DNA from: Acuticoccus sp. MNP-M23
Lineage (GTDB): Bacteria > Pseudomonadota > Alphaproteobacteria > Rhizobiales > Amorphaceae
Assembly (NCBI RefSeq): GCF_031195445.1
Contig: NZ_CP133480.1
Span: forward strand, 620,001 to 684,000
Length of the DNA stretch: 64,000 nt
Direction: 5' to 3'
Below, one piece after another: positions 9,214 through 19,215 of this stretch (position 1 is the stretch's first letter; the number at the start of each line of letters is the position of its first letter). A program made the position numbers and the translations under genes. Under the pieces are notes generated by a model, which had not been told where the DNA came from, made no database searches, and saw nothing but the letters and a program-made list of their open reading frames with translations.

Positions 9214-10211
9214 TTTCTGTCGGCCTCAGTGGAACTTTCAGCATCGTAAGCGGCAACGATCCGCGCCACAAGCTGGTGCCGGACAACATCTTCGCCGCGG
9301 AAGCGAACATGGCCGATCCCCTCGACATTTTTCAGGATGCGGGTCGCCTCATCAAGACCGGACGGCATGTTCGGCGGCAGGTCGACCTGCGAGGGGTCGC
9401 CGGTCACGATCATGCGCGAGTTTTCACCAAGCCGCGTCAGGAACATCTTCATCTGCATCGCGGTCGTGTTCTGCGCCTCGTCCAGAATCGCCACGCAATT
9501 GCTCAGCGTCCGGCCGCGCATGAAGGCCAGCGGTGCCACCTCGATCACCCCCTGCTGCATGGCGCGGGCAACCTTGTCGCCGGGCATCATCTCGTGCAGC
9601 GCGTCGTAAAGCGGACGCAGATAGGGATCGACCTTCTCTTCCAGCGTCCCGGGCAGAAAGCCGAGACGCTCGCCCGCCTCAACCGCTGGGCGCGACAAAA
9701 TGATCCGCTCCACCAGACCGCGTTCCAGGCACTGCGCGGCATAAGCGACGGCCAGAAACGTCTTGCCGGTGCCAGCGGGGCCGAGGCCGAACACCAGTTC
9801 GTTGGTCTCCATGGCGCGGATGTAGGCGTTCTGCGTTGGCGAGCGGGCTTCCACCTGCCGCTTGCGCGTCGCGATCTTGCCGACCGAATCCGGCCGCTCG
9901 ATGGCAGGCAGAGAAAGCTGATGGTCGTTGGTGCGACAGATGCGGACGGCACCATCCACGTCAGCGCTCTCGATCGGGTGGCCGCGCTTGGCGCGCTTGT
10001 AGAGGTGCTGGAGCACCGCCACCGCCATGTCCACCCCATCGGAATCGCCACGCACGGTGACCTGGTTGCCGCGGGCCACCATGTCGACCTCGCAGCGGCC
10101 CTCGATCATCGCGAGATGGCTGTCGCCGGTGCCGAAAACCTCCTGCGCCACGCGCGGGTCTTCGAACACGAGCGTCCGGCTTTCCTCTTCGGTCGCGTCG
10201 GCAAGGCTCAA
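9210..10211 (-). CDS. phoH: PhoH-like ATPase
   Basis: A 333-residue P-loop ATPase (YbeZ). The Walker A is [13 protein letters not shown] and the Walker B is VAILDEAQN, followed by [11 protein letters not shown] short KH-like N-terminal part precedes the ATPase. It overlaps miaB upstream and ybeY downstream by 4 bases each, indicating translational coupling. Homologues act with YbeY in RNA metabolism. Identity is clear; the biochemical substrate is not known from sequence. Confidence 0.93.
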   Translation of the reverse strand: MSLADATEEESRTLVFEDPRVAQEVFGTGDSHLAMIEGRCEVDMVARGNQVTVRGDSDGVDMAVAVLQHLYKRAKRGHPIESADVDGAVRICRTNDHQLSLPAIERPDSVGKIATRKRQVEARSPTQNAYIRAMETNELVFGLGPAGTGKTFLAVAYAAQCLERGLVERIILSRPAVEAGERLGFLPGTLEEKVDPYLRPLYDALHEMMPGDKVARAMQQGVIEVAPLAFMRGRTLSNCVAILDEAQNTTAMQMKMFLTRLGENSRMIVTGDPSQVDLPPNMPSGLDEATRILKNVEGIGHVRFRGEDVVRHQLVARIVAAYDAESSTEADRK

Positions 10212-11530
10212 GCGGCTACTCTCCGTCCTGCAGGTTCAGCAAACAGACTGTTACCTTCCGCAGCGTGAACGGCAACCTCCACAATATCGCCAACCGATCC
10301 AGCCCCCTCGGGAATGTGCACGGGCTGGAGGTAGGGCGAGCGGCCGACCCACTGGCCGGCATGCTTGCCGGGCTTCTCGATCAGCACCGGCATCGTCCGC
10401 CCGACGCAGGCGCGGTTGAACGCCTTCTGCTGGGTGGTGAGCAGCGCCTGCAGCCGCTGGAGCCGCTCGGACATGATTGCTTCCGGCACCTGGTCGGTCC
10501 GGGTGGCGGCAGGCGTACCGGGGCGAGGCGAATATTTGAACGAGTAGGCGCTGGCGTAGCCGATGTCCTCGACGAGGGCCATCGTCGCCTCGAAGTCCGC
10601 GTCGGTCTCGCCGGGGAAGCCGACGATGAAGTCGCCCGACAGGGCAATGTCCGGCCGGGCCTTGCGAATGCGCGCGATCAGCTCGCGGTAGGCATCGGCG
10701 GTGTGCTTGCGGTTCATCGCCTTCAGCACACGGTCGGAGCCGGCCTGCACGGGGAGGTGCAGGTAGGGCATCAGCTTTGCCTCATCGCGGTGGGCGGCAA
10801 TCAGGTCTTCGCTCATGTCGTTGGGGTGGCTGGTGGTGAAGCGAAGGCGCGCCAGCCCGTCAATTTCGGCAAGCTGCGCAAGGAGGCCGGCAAGGCTTGC
10901 CCGGCCGCCGCCGTCCGCACCGTTGAAGGCGTTGACGTTCTGGCCAAGCAGCGTGATTTCGCGCACACCGGCTTCGGCAAGCTGGCGCGCTTCGGCGACA
11001 ATGTCGGCCACAGGGCGCGAGACTTCGGCGCCGCGTGTGTAGGGGACGACGCAGAAAGCGCAGAACTTGTCGCAACCTTCCTGCACGGTGAGGAACGCCG
11101 TCACCCCGCGCGCGGTCACGGCGCGGCGCTGGGGGGCGGCGAGTGACTGGAACTTGTCGTCCGACAGATCGGTCTCGACGGGGCTTTGGCCCTTTTCCGC
11201 GGCGGCAATCAGCGCCGGCAGGCGGTGATAGGCCTGCGGGCCGACCACAAAGTCCACGCGCGGCTGGCGGCGGATGATCTCTTCGCCCTCTGCCTGCGCA
11301 ACGCAGCCGGCAACACCGATGAGGCCGCCCTCACCCTTCAGCCGGCCAAGCTCGGAATAGACCTTTTCGGCCGCCTTCTCGCGGATATGGCAGGTGTTGA
11401 GCAAGATGAGATCGGCACCGTCGGCCTTGTCCGTCATCTCGTAGCCGGACGCGGTCAGCTGGTCGGCCATGCGCGTCGCGTCATAGACGTTCATCTGGCA
11501 GCCGTAGCTCTTGATGAAGGCGCGTTTCAT
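10208..11530 (-). CDS. miaB: tRNA-2-methylthio-N6-dimethylallyladenosine synthase MiaB
   Basis: Radical-SAM methylthiotransferase for A37 of tRNA. The ATG at 11530 ([17 protein letters not shown]) gives 440 residues, the family length; longer in-frame extensions run into plsC and are not used. The N-terminal UPF0004 cysteines appear in [16 protein letters not shown] and GVAGCVAQ. The radical-SAM cluster motif is CDKFCAFC, and a C-terminal TRAM domain follows. It overlaps plsC upstream and phoH downstream by 4 bases each. Confidence 0.96.
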   Translation of the reverse strand: MKRAFIKSYGCQMNVYDATRMADQLTASGYEMTDKADGADLILLNTCHIREKAAEKVYSELGRLKGEGGLIGVAGCVAQAEGEEIIRRQPRVDFVVGPQAYHRLPALIAAAEKGQSPVETDLSDDKFQSLAAPQRRAVTARGVTAFLTVQEGCDKFCAFCVVPYTRGAEVSRPVADIVAEARQLAEAGVREITLLGQNVNAFNGADGGGRASLAGLLAQLAEIDGLARLRFTTSHPNDMSEDLIAAHRDEAKLMPYLHLPVQAGSDRVLKAMNRKHTADAYRELIARIRKARPDIALSGDFIVGFPGETDADFEATMALVEDIGYASAYSFKYSPRPGTPAATRTDQVPEAIMSERLQRLQALLTTQQKAFNRACVGRTMPVLIEKPGKHAGQWVGRSPYLQPVHIPEGAGSVGDIVEVAVHAAEGNSLFAEPAGRRVAA

Positions 11531-12348
11531 GCTCTCTCGCGTTTTTTCGGCTCGCGTACCAGTCGGCCTGCGGTTGCCTCTCCCACCATGCGGCGGACGG
11601 CATCCTCGGCAGCCTTTGTGGTGCGCTTGCGGTCCGTTCCCTCGACAAAGGGCAAGGGATCGCCGAACACCACGTCCACGTCGATATCCCCGTGTTTCAG
11701 CACCCACCACAGGTGGGCGGGCATGTCCATATCGCCGTACCATGCAATGCGGGGTTTATGGAACCGGCCGACCGGCACGCCGTGCAACTCGGTGTAGTTG
11801 AGGGCAACGGGCTGGATCATCGCGCCGCCATGGCCGGCCGCCTGCGCGGCCTTGGCAGCCCCCCCCACCAGCGCCGGCCGGAACGGCAGAACGTGGATCC
11901 CGTTGGACGAGGTCCCCTCCCCGAACAGCACCAGAACGTCGCCCTCCGCCATCCGGTCCGCAATCTCCGTGGCGACAGCGCCGGTCTTGGACCGCCGCTC
12001 CCGCTCCACGAACACCGAGCGCTGGAGCTTGGCGAACCAGCCGAAAACCGGCCACGACGCCACCTCGGCCTTGGAGATGAACGAAAGCTCCATCACCGAG
12101 CCCAGCACCATGATGTCGAGCCATGAAACATGGTTGGCGATGAGGAGAAGCGGGCGCTCTCCGGTCGCGGCGCCGTGGATGTGCAGGCGAACGCCAACGA
12201 GGCGGATGGCGACGCGGTGCCACCAGAGCGGCAGGCGGCGCTGCACACCCTTGAGGCGGAAGAGCATGGCGAGGAGCTGCAACGGGATCAGGACAAGCGA
12301 CAGGACAAGGATGCCGACAATGGCAATGATGGCGCGGATCGTGCTCAT
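11527..12348 (-). CDS. plsC: 1-acyl-sn-glycerol-3-phosphate acyltransferase
   Basis: Acylates lysophosphatidic acid to phosphatidic acid at the inner membrane. The 273-residue protein begins with a hydrophobic segment (residues about 4-28). It carries the HX4D motif in NHVSWLDIM and the FGEGTSSNG acceptor-binding block. Its stop overlaps the miaB start (ATGA). It is flanked by rimI 7 bp upstream, in a tightly packed operon. Confidence 0.92.
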   Translation of the reverse strand: MSTIRAIIAIVGILVLSLVLIPLQLLAMLFRLKGVQRRLPLWWHRVAIRLVGVRLHIHGAATGERPLLLIANHVSWLDIMVLGSVMELSFISKAEVASWPVFGWFAKLQRSVFVERERRSKTGAVATEIADRMAEGDVLVLFGEGTSSNGIHVLPFRPALVGGAAKAAQAAGHGGAMIQPVALNYTELHGVPVGRFHKPRIAWYGDMDMPAHLWWVLKHGDIDVDVVFGDPLPFVEGTDRKRTTKAAEDAVRRMVGEATAGRLVREPKKRERA

Positions 12349-12355
12349 GAATGGA

Positions 12356-12913
12356 TCAGCGCAGCGCCAGCGCGGGCTGCTTCAGCGTCAGGCGCATGGT
12401 CAGCGCCTTGTGCCGGGGCTGATCGTCCGCGCTGGCATAATAGGCCTTGCGCTCGCCCACCGGCTCGAAGCCGGCACGGCGATAGATCGCCAGAGCAGGC
12501 GCGTTGGACGGGTCCACCTCGAGGAAGATGTCGACCGCGCGTTCGGTGTAAAGGTGGCGCAACGCGGCCTCCAGCAGCATGTTGCCGACGCCGGCGCCGC
12601 GCTGACGGGGATGGACCGCCATGGTCAGCACCTCGGCCTCGTCGGCCGCCTGACGCACGGTGATGAAGCCGATGGGCTTGCGGCTTGCCGTGGCAGCGCC
12701 CCGGCGCGCGACGAACGTGGTCACGCCGGGCCCTTCGTTGAGGGCGGCCTGCTCGTCCGCCGACCACGGCGCCAGAAACGACTCCGCGTGGATTTCTTCA
12801 AGCGTATCATAGTCCGATGGGCGCAGCGCATCGATCGTGCGCGGCGCCGCTAGCCAGCCGATCATGTCCGTCGTGCCCCTGCGGTTAGGGGTGCAGTTGG
12901 CCACAACCATCAC
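12356..12913 (-). CDS. rimI: Ribosomal-protein-alanine N-acetyltransferase-like GNAT protein
   Basis: A GNAT acetyltransferase with motif A VLTMAVHPRQRGAGVGNMLL, followed by FLEVDPSNAPALAIYRRAGF, which is the RimI pattern. RimI acetylates the N-terminus of ribosomal protein S18. The ATG at 12913 overlaps the tsaB stop (ATGA) and gives 185 residues. An ATG at 12865 would give 169 residues, closer to the family average, so the start is uncertain. The tsaB-rimI order is widely conserved. Confidence 0.88.
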   Translation of the reverse strand: MMVVANCTPNRRGTTDMIGWLAAPRTIDALRPSDYDTLEEIHAESFLAPWSADEQAALNEGPGVTTFVARRGAATASRKPIGFITVRQAADEAEVLTMAVHPRQRGAGVGNMLLEAALRHLYTERAVDIFLEVDPSNAPALAIYRRAGFEPVGERKAYYASADDQPRHKALTMRLTLKQPALALR

Positions 12914-13545
12914 GCCCGCGCCAGTGCTTTGTGGGTCTGCGGCGCCGCATCCACCTCTGCAAGGTAACGCGCACGGGGCGACCGGCCCGCCGGGTCGCCA
13001 GCAGCCGCCGCTGCGAGATGTTGCAGATCAAGGGTTTGAAGGGGCGTGCCGGTGCCAAGCACGGCAATGGCCGAGGCAGGCCCCGCAATTGTCGCGCCCT
13101 TCGCGGCCGCAAGCTCGACGCAAGTCGAAGCTGCAACGCGGGCTTCAAACTGCGGCGGAGCGGATGCGGTTGTGTAGAGTGCCCCGAACATTGCGCCATG
13201 CCGCGCGTCAATCACCGCAAGGGCGGGGAAACCGGCCTGCCGGGCCAGCACTTCCAGCGTGGAAACCCCAACCGCCGGAATGCTGCAGGCAAAGGCCAGC
13301 CCCTTTGCGTAGGCAATGCCTACGCGCACCCCGGTGAAAGAGCCCGGCCCCACGGTAACGGCGATGCGCGCAAGGTCGCCTGCCTTGAGACCGGCCTGTG
13401 CGAGGGCCGCAGCCGAATGGGCGGCGATGGCTTCAGCATCGCCTCTGGCATCGGCGCTGGACGTGCCGCGGACAACGCCGTCCACAAGGACCGCGGCCTG
13501 GCAGCGCTCAAGCGCAGTGTCGAGCGCGAGAACGGGGCCGGTCAC
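12910..13545 (-). CDS. tsaB: tRNA threonylcarbamoyladenosine biosynthesis protein TsaB
   Basis: Partner of TsaD in t6A modification of ANN-decoding tRNAs. The 211-residue protein has the ASKHA-type start VLALDTALERCQAAVL, the VGPGSFTGVRVG loop and GLAFACSIPAVGVSTLE, all typical of TsaB/YeaZ. It overlaps nfuA upstream and rimI downstream by 4 bases each. Confidence 0.94.
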   Translation of the reverse strand: MTGPVLALDTALERCQAAVLVDGVVRGTSSADARGDAEAIAAHSAAALAQAGLKAGDLARIAVTVGPGSFTGVRVGIAYAKGLAFACSIPAVGVSTLEVLARQAGFPALAVIDARHGAMFGALYTTASAPPQFEARVAASTCVELAAAKGATIAGPASAIAVLGTGTPLQTLDLQHLAAAAAGDPAGRSPRARYLAEVDAAPQTHKALARA

Positions 13546-14105
13546 GCGACGGGACGAACCTCCTGCACTTCAGGCACGAAGTGCCGAAGGAGATTCTGAA
13601 TGCCCATCTGCAACGTCATGGTGGAGGACGGACAGCCAGCACACGCCCCGCGCATGGAAAGGTGCACCACACCATCGTGGTAGGAGCGGAAAATGATGTC
13701 GCCGCCATCGCTGGCCACGGCCGGCCGCACGCGCTCGTCGAGAATTTCCTTGATCATGGCCACCGTCGCCGCGTCTTCCTCGGCAAATTCCTCGCCATCG
13801 GCCTCCGCCGGGGCCGCCGAGGGGTCGTCCACCACCGCATCGCCCGACAGGTAGTGCTCCATGATCGCACCGAGAACGGACGGCTTGAGGTGCTCCCACG
13901 GCGTGCCGTCCTTGGAGACGGAAACGAAATCGTACCCCAGGAAAACGCCGGTCACCCCTTCGACCGCGAACAGACGCCGTGCCAGCGGAGAGGCATCCGC
14001 CTCATCAACGCTTCGGAAATCGAGCACGCCGCTCTGCATGACCGTTTGACCGGGAAGGAATTTGAGCGTTTCCGGATTCGGCGTCGCTTCGGTCTGAATG
14101 AACAT
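13542..14105 (-). CDS. nfuA: NifU-family Fe-S scaffold protein (Nfu type)
   Basis: Carries or delivers Fe-S clusters. The 187-residue protein has an N-terminal Nfu_N domain (MFIQTEATPNPETLKFLPG) and a C-terminal NifU domain with the cluster-binding CXXC in GACAGCPSSTMTLQMGI. It is the first gene of the minus-strand tsaB-rimI-plsC-miaB series and faces the DUF427 gene across a 136-bp divergent gap. Downstream miaB makes an Fe-S enzyme, so the pairing is sensible. Confidence 0.93.
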   Translation of the reverse strand: MFIQTEATPNPETLKFLPGQTVMQSGVLDFRSVDEADASPLARRLFAVEGVTGVFLGYDFVSVSKDGTPWEHLKPSVLGAIMEHYLSGDAVVDDPSAAPAEADGEEFAEEDAATVAMIKEILDERVRPAVASDGGDIIFRSYHDGVVHLSMRGACAGCPSSTMTLQMGIQNLLRHFVPEVQEVRPVA

Positions 14106-14241
14106 TCATTTCTCCCAAGACATTTCTAGGCGGGCATGCGGCAATGACGCATCGCAAATAAGGAGCGGAAGCTGATCTGCAACATGTGCATGGCAGCGGT
14201 GCGGCCCGGTTGTTGCAGCGTTGCGACCAACGGAGGGACCA

Positions 14242-14610
14242 ATGGCAAACCCGGCACCAGGATTTTCAGCGCAGCCCGAACACAGCATCGTTCTGGACGG
14301 AGGGCCCGCCGTGGTCACTGTTGTTCTGAACGGTATCATGATCGCTGCCACCACCCATGCGATAATGCTGCACGAGGAAGGCTACAAGGCACGCGCCTAC
14401 ATCCCTCGCGAAGAAGTGATCGGCACTCTCAAGCGCACCACCCGCACCACTCACTGCCCCTTCAAGGGCGACGCCACCTATTATGACGTGATTGTCAGCG
14501 GCGAAACCATTGCCGATGCGGCATGGAGTTACGACGCGCCGTTCGACGAGATGGCCGCCATCGAAGGCCACGTGGCGTTTGACGACCGCTTCGACATCTC
14601 GGTCGGCTAG
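14242..14610 (+). CDS. DUF427 domain protein
   Basis: A 122-residue protein of the DUF427 family, recognised by HEEGYKARAYIPREEV, CPFKGDATYYDVIVSG and AWSYDAPFDEMAAI. The ATG at 14242 follows GGAGGG at a good distance. Family members are small single-domain cytosolic proteins without an agreed function; nothing here narrows it. It stands alone on the plus strand between two minus-strand operons. Confidence 0.85.
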   Translation: MANPAPGFSAQPEHSIVLDGGPAVVTVVLNGIMIAATTHAIMLHEEGYKARAYIPREEVIGTLKRTTRTTHCPFKGDATYYDVIVSGETIADAAWSYDAPFDEMAAIEGHVAFDDRFDISVG

Positions 14611-14624
14611 CCCTCTGCTCCGGC

Positions 14625-15383
14625 CTAGAGCGCGTAGCCGAACCAGCGCAGTTCGTCGCCGAGGATCTCGTTCAGTTTTGCAATGGTTTCAGGCGCCAGC
14701 TTGCGCTTGTGGTCGCCCGGCGCAACCTGCCGCTTGTGCGCAGTCTCGTCTTCTGCGGCAACCGCAAAGTCGAGCTTTCCGGCAAGGCGCGCCATCAGCG
14801 CGTCGGTGCGTGGCTGGCCGACGAAATCGCACACCCGGTCCAGCCAGTCGTCCGTCAGGTCGACCATTTCCTCGTAGGTCACCAGCAGCGCGTCGTCGTG
14901 CAAGCCGAGGATCGTGCGCAGGATCGACATCCGCGTGACGTAGTGGCGGGCGTCGGCCACCACGAAGTCGTCGATGGTGGTGCGGGCGAGCCTCTCCTGC
15001 CGCGCCACGAACCTGCGCAGCTTCTCCGGGTCTTTCGGCGGCACATGGCTGCGCAGGTACGAGTAGTAGGCCGACGTCATGCAGTCGCGCGGATCGCGCA
15101 CCTGAACGATGGTTTTCAGCCCGAAGAGGCGCGGCATGTCCTTCACGTAAGGCCCGCGCGCGACACCATAATAGACGCCCTCGTCCGCCATTTCCGCCTG
15201 ATAGGCGATGTAAAGCTCATCCTCCGTCAGGGGCGAGGCCGGCACCTTCCGCTCGATCAGGTCGGAGCGGTAGCCCTTCTCCGCGGCGATCTCGCCGATG
15301 ATCTCGGACGCGATCGAACTCCCCGCCTTGTGCATGGAAAGGGCGATCAGGCTTTTGGGGCCATCAGCGGCGTCGTGTGGCAT
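14625..15383 (-). CDS. Sulfotransferase-like protein
   Basis: A 252-residue PAPS-type sulfotransferase. Residues 12-23 (SLIALSMHKAGSS region) hold the 5'-phosphosulfate loop, and VRDPRDCMTSAYYSY near residue 100 matches the 3'-phosphate-binding strand and helix. Acceptor is unknown; a glycan or lipid is possible given the surface-polysaccharide genes in the window. It lies 12 bp after parC on the same strand, so it is probably co-transcribed with it, an unusual place for such a gene. Confidence 0.82.
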   Translation of the reverse strand: MPHDAADGPKSLIALSMHKAGSSIASEIIGEIAAEKGYRSDLIERKVPASPLTEDELYIAYQAEMADEGVYYGVARGPYVKDMPRLFGLKTIVQVRDPRDCMTSAYYSYLRSHVPPKDPEKLRRFVARQERLARTTIDDFVVADARHYVTRMSILRTILGLHDDALLVTYEEMVDLTDDWLDRVCDFVGQPRTDALMARLAGKLDFAVAAEDETAHKRQVAPGDHKRKLAPETIAKLNEILGDELRWFGYAL

Positions 15384-15395
15384 GGGCAGACCTGG

Positions 15396-17645
15396 TCAGG
15401 GTTTGAAGCTGTTGGATTTGGGGAACCCCGGAGGCGCCATGCGCCCTGCTGAGGCCCGCTCGCCGCGATATTCGGCAAGCTGGTCGAGCGTGCGCACGTG
15501 CCGGCGCCCGCCAGTATCGAACCAGACAAGGCCCTCGGCCCCGTCGAAGGTGACAATGTCGGACAGGCCGCCGTCCTTGTAGCGCTGGAGGCGGACACCG
15601 CGGCCCTTGGAGAGGGTCGGCACCTGTTCCACCGGGAACAGCAGCAGCTTGCGGTTTTCGCCGATCGCCGCGACATAGTCGCCGTTGGCGGGCACCGCGC
15701 GGAACGCCGCGTCGCCCTCTGCCGGCGACATCACCTGCCGGCCCCGCTTGGTGTTGGCCACAAGATCGTCCGACACGGCAATGAACCCGCGGCCGAGCTT
15801 TGTGGCAAAGAGCCACTGCGCCCCGGCTGCAAAGAGGAACATCGCCGCAATCTCCACCTCCGCGCCAAGCTCCAGGAGGAGGCGCAGCGGCTCGCCGTGG
15901 CCGCGGCCGCCGGGGAGCTTGTCGCAGCCCATGGTGTAGATGCGCCCGTCGGTGGTGAGGACCAGCAGCTTGTCGGTGGTCTCGGCGTGGAGCCATTCCC
16001 GCAGGGTATCGTCCTGGCGGAAGGTGAGGCCGTCCAGCTCCTTGACGTGACCCTTCAGCGCCCTGATCCAGCCCTTGGCGGAGAGCACGACCGTGACCGG
16101 CTCGCGCTCGATCATCGCCTCGGCCACAACGTCCGGAAGGTTGGTGGGTGCCTCGCCGAACTGGGTGCGCCGGGCACCAAGGTCGGTGTCCTTGCCGAAC
16201 TTGGCCTTCACCTCGCGGATCGAGCCTGCCACGCGCGCCCACTGCTTCTCCTCGCTGGCGAGCAGCTCCTCAAGCTCGGCACGCTCGGCGGTGAGCCGGT
16301 CATGCTCGCGGCGGATCTCCATCTCTTCCAGCCGGCGGAGCGAACGCAGGCGCATGTTGAGGATGGCCTCGGCCTGCGTGTCGGTCAGCGTGAACTCGGC
16401 GATCAGCTCGGCCTTGGCATCGTCCGCATTGCGGATGATCGCGATCACCTTGTCGAGGTCGAGATAGACGATCAGAAAGCCGTCGAGAACCTCGAGCCGG
16501 TGAACCACCTTGGAAAGCCGGTGGTCGGCCCGGCGCACGGCCACCTCCTTCAGGTGGTCCAGCCACGCGCGGATCACCTCGACAAGGCCCACGACGCGCG
16601 GCACCTGCCCGCCCATCAACACGTTCATGTTGAGCGAGATGCGGGTTTCCAGCTCGGTGAGGCGGAAAAGGCTTTCCATCAGGATCTGGGCGTCGACGGT
16701 TTTTGCGCGCGGTTCCAGGACGATGCGCATGTCCTCGGCGCTCTCGTCGCGCACATCGCCCAGCAGCGGCAGCTTCTTGGCCTCCCACAGCTCCGCGATC
16801 CGTTCGATCAACCGGCTCTTCTGCACCTGATACGGGATCTCGGTGACGACGATCTGCCACGTCCCCCGGCCCAGATCCTCCACGTTCCAGATGGCGCGTG
16901 TGCGGAAACCGCCGCGCCCGGTCCGGTAGGCTTCCGCAATGGAATCCGGGCTCTCGATGATGAGGCCGCCGGTGGGAAAATCGGGCCCCTTGATGATTTC
17001 CAGAATGGTGCCGAGCCGCGCCTCGGGATGCTTGATGAGATGCAGCGCGGCTTCCGCCACCTCCGCCGCGTTGTGCGGCGGAATGTTGGTGGCCATGCCC
17101 ACCGCAATGCCCGACGAGCCGTTGGCAAGAAGGTTGGGGAAGCCGCCGGGGAGGACGACAGGCTCCACCTCGGAGCCATCGTAGGTCTCGCGGAAATCGA
17201 CGGCATCCTCGTCAAGCCCGTCGAGCAGCAGCTTGGCGACTTCGGTGAGGCGCGCCTCGGTGTAGCGCATGGCCGCTGCGCCGTCGCCGTCGACGGTGCC
17301 GAAATTGCCCTGGCCGTCCACCAGCGGATAGCGGACCGCAAAATCCTGCGCGAGCCGCACCAGAGCCTCGTAGACCGCGGTGTCGCCATGCGGGTGGAAC
17401 TTACCGATGACATCGCCCACCACACGGGCCGATTTCTTGAACGGCTGGCCGGGGTCGAGCCGCAGCGCGCGCATGGCGAACAGCAGCCGCCGGTGCACAG
17501 GCTTCATCCCGTCGCGCACGTCCGGCAGCGCGCGGTGCATGATGGTCGACAGCGCGTAGGCGAGATAGCGCTCTTCGAGCGCTTCCTTGAGGTCGATGGC
17601 GTCGTCGTCTTCGGGCGGAATGGCTGGGTCGATCGGATCGGCCAT
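15396..17645 (-). CDS. parC: DNA topoisomerase IV subunit A
   Basis: Cuts and passes DNA with ParE to decatenate chromosomes. The 749-residue protein has the catalytic Tyr128 in MRYTEARL and the surrounding [13 protein letters not shown] quinolone-region helix, in which Thr stands at the usual Ser position. There is a coiled-coil segment near residues 420-460 and a short C-terminal beta-propeller-like region. ParC rather than GyrA is inferred from the length and from the lack of a clear GyrA-box. Its start is 108 bp downstream of the SOUL gene's stop. Confidence 0.93.
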   Translation of the reverse strand: MADPIDPAIPPEDDDAIDLKEALEERYLAYALSTIMHRALPDVRDGMKPVHRRLLFAMRALRLDPGQPFKKSARVVGDVIGKFHPHGDTAVYEALVRLAQDFAVRYPLVDGQGNFGTVDGDGAAAMRYTEARLTEVAKLLLDGLDEDAVDFRETYDGSEVEPVVLPGGFPNLLANGSSGIAVGMATNIPPHNAAEVAEAALHLIKHPEARLGTILEIIKGPDFPTGGLIIESPDSIAEAYRTGRGGFRTRAIWNVEDLGRGTWQIVVTEIPYQVQKSRLIERIAELWEAKKLPLLGDVRDESAEDMRIVLEPRAKTVDAQILMESLFRLTELETRISLNMNVLMGGQVPRVVGLVEVIRAWLDHLKEVAVRRADHRLSKVVHRLEVLDGFLIVYLDLDKVIAIIRNADDAKAELIAEFTLTDTQAEAILNMRLRSLRRLEEMEIRREHDRLTAERAELEELLASEEKQWARVAGSIREVKAKFGKDTDLGARRTQFGEAPTNLPDVVAEAMIEREPVTVVLSAKGWIRALKGHVKELDGLTFRQDDTLREWLHAETTDKLLVLTTDGRIYTMGCDKLPGGRGHGEPLRLLLELGAEVEIAAMFLFAAGAQWLFATKLGRGFIAVSDDLVANTKRGRQVMSPAEGDAAFRAVPANGDYVAAIGENRKLLLFPVEQVPTLSKGRGVRLQRYKDGGLSDIVTFDGAEGLVWFDTGGRRHVRTLDQLAEYRGERASAGRMAPPGFPKSNSFKP

Positions 17646-17753
17646 GAGGTCTCCACGGCGCGGGGGTCGGGCTCGCTGGGCAGGGTGGGTTGGTGTAGCG
17701 CACGGCGCCGTGGCCGCAAAGGGCGCCTGTGGGTAACAGCGCCGGTTTGCGCC

Positions 17754-18362
17754 TCAGCGGGCGAGCGGGATCATCACTTCGTTGCGCCGCATGAACGGAA
17801 GCCGCCACGGCGGATCGTAGAAGGCAAAGCGCGCAGGCCCGGCAGCGGTCAGGCCATTGTCCGCCATCCACGCCTTGAGCGCCTCGGTCTGGCGTTGCAG
17901 CGTTGCCTCCCCGGCAAAGCCCGAAAAGCGGACCGCCGCCACCCGCTCCGCCGGCCTCTTGCGAATGTCGACCGCCTCGCCCCTGGGCCGGGGCAGCGTC
18001 TTTGCGGTAAAGCGGGACGGCATCACGAAATCCACCGTCCAGGCTGGCCCGTCTGCCGACCGGCGCCGGGCGGGGGTCTGGATCACCGGCGCGGTCATCG
18101 AAATCTCTTCGTTGTCCGAATTGCCGCCGAAAATGAACGACGCAAGGGTGCGAAATCCGGCGTTGGCGGCATCATCGCGCGGGCCGCTGACCGCGGTCTG
18201 CGCCACGAGAAGGGCCGGATAGCGGCGCACCTCAAAGGCACCGTCGGACCGCTCGACCTGATATTCCGGCGTTTCGACGCTGGCCATGCTGCGCTCCGTC
18301 CACACCACGCCAGCGGCCAGAACCACAACCGCCACGCAAACGCCGTAAAGAACCCACCGCAT
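17754..18362 (-). CDS. SOUL-family haem-binding-like protein with N-terminal membrane anchor
   Basis: A 202-residue protein. A hydrophobic N-terminal segment (WVLYGVCVAVVVLAAGVVW) suggests a signal anchor. The rest is a SOUL domain: YQVERSDGAFEVRRYPALLVAQ, a central GGNSDNEEISMTAPVIQT block and the terminal YDPPWRLPFMRRNEVMIPL. I chose the ATG at 18362, which follows GGGAG; a GTG at 18371 is also open. SOUL proteins are associated with tetrapyrrole binding; whether this one binds haem is unknown. Located between recO and parC. Confidence 0.85.
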   Translation of the reverse strand: MRWVLYGVCVAVVVLAAGVVWTERSMASVETPEYQVERSDGAFEVRRYPALLVAQTAVSGPRDDAANAGFRTLASFIFGGNSDNEEISMTAPVIQTPARRRSADGPAWTVDFVMPSRFTAKTLPRPRGEAVDIRKRPAERVAAVRFSGFAGEATLQRQTEALKAWMADNGLTAAGPARFAFYDPPWRLPFMRRNEVMIPLAR

Positions 18363-18418
18363 CAACCGCACTCCCTGATGGCACCTGAGATAGCGCGCTG
18401 CGCCGCTGCGAACAGGCG

Positions 18419-19162
18419 CTACAAGCGCGCAGCGTCCAGTTTGGCAATGGCCTTGACCACCGCGCTCACGAAACGCTCGCGCTGCGGGGGGATCCGCTTG
18501 TTGGCGAGCCCCGCAATCTGCGTCGCCAGAAAGTGCCCGGTGAGGCGAAAACCGCCGGCAACGCTCTCTGCATCTGCCGGACCGTCGCCGGCAAGGAAGG
18601 CCGGAAGCGGCAACAGACGGTCAACGTAGGGGGCAGCGGCCGCCCTGCACACCGCGCGGCCCGTGCGCGGGGACACGTGGGTCAGGTCCTCGCGCGTGCC
18701 CGTCACGGCGCACTCGGTCAGATCGAGGCCGAAGCCGAATTCTTCCAGGAGAATGATCTCGAACCGCACGCCGGATTCGCCCGCCGCCTCGGCAAGCGCA
18801 AAGGCTGCGACCAGCGCATCGGCGGCGGCGAACAGCCGGGGGTGCGGGTCGCGTTCGGGCAGGAAGGCCAGCAGCGAGGCCAGCGACTGGAGGCCGAATG
18901 CACCCCAGGCGCTTTCCATCACCAGCCCGGCACGCGCCTCCAGAAGCTCCAGCTGGAAGGTGCCAAGCTGGTCGTCGAGCCGGCCGCGCCACAGCGCGTC
19001 CACCCGGTTGCCGGGCTGGAGCAGCGCGCGCATGGTCTTGCCGCGCGCGCCGCGGACCATACCGGCGGTCCGCCCCTCACGCGGGGTCAGCACCTCCACA
19101 ATCTTCGAGGTTTCGCCGAACGGGCGGGCGGACAGGATCAGCGCCTCGTCGCGCCACTCCAT
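18419..19162 (-). CDS. recO: DNA repair protein RecO
   Basis: Recombination mediator that helps load RecA in the RecFOR pathway. The 247-residue protein starts with the OB-fold pattern MEWRDEALILSARPFGETS and continues with the helical C-terminal domain containing LLEEFGFGLDLTECAVTG. It lies 53 bp downstream of era on the same strand, the common rnc-era-recO order. Confidence 0.93.
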   Translation of the reverse strand: MEWRDEALILSARPFGETSKIVEVLTPREGRTAGMVRGARGKTMRALLQPGNRVDALWRGRLDDQLGTFQLELLEARAGLVMESAWGAFGLQSLASLLAFLPERDPHPRLFAAADALVAAFALAEAAGESGVRFEIILLEEFGFGLDLTECAVTGTREDLTHVSPRTGRAVCRAAAAPYVDRLLPLPAFLAGDGPADAESVAGGFRLTGHFLATQIAGLANKRIPPQRERFVSAVVKAIAKLDAARL

Positions 19163-19215
19163 GGCTCAGGCCCTTCCGGCGAGCCGTGGCCGGCGGAAAC
19201 GCGCGGCCGGGCCGG

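Noticed and set aside
15498-18629. Very long open frame (over 1,000 codons) on the plus strand
   Set aside because: It lies antisense to parC and the SOUL gene, whose products are clearly conserved. Long antisense frames are expected in GC-rich DNA. The translation is His/Gly/Arg-rich and matches no family.
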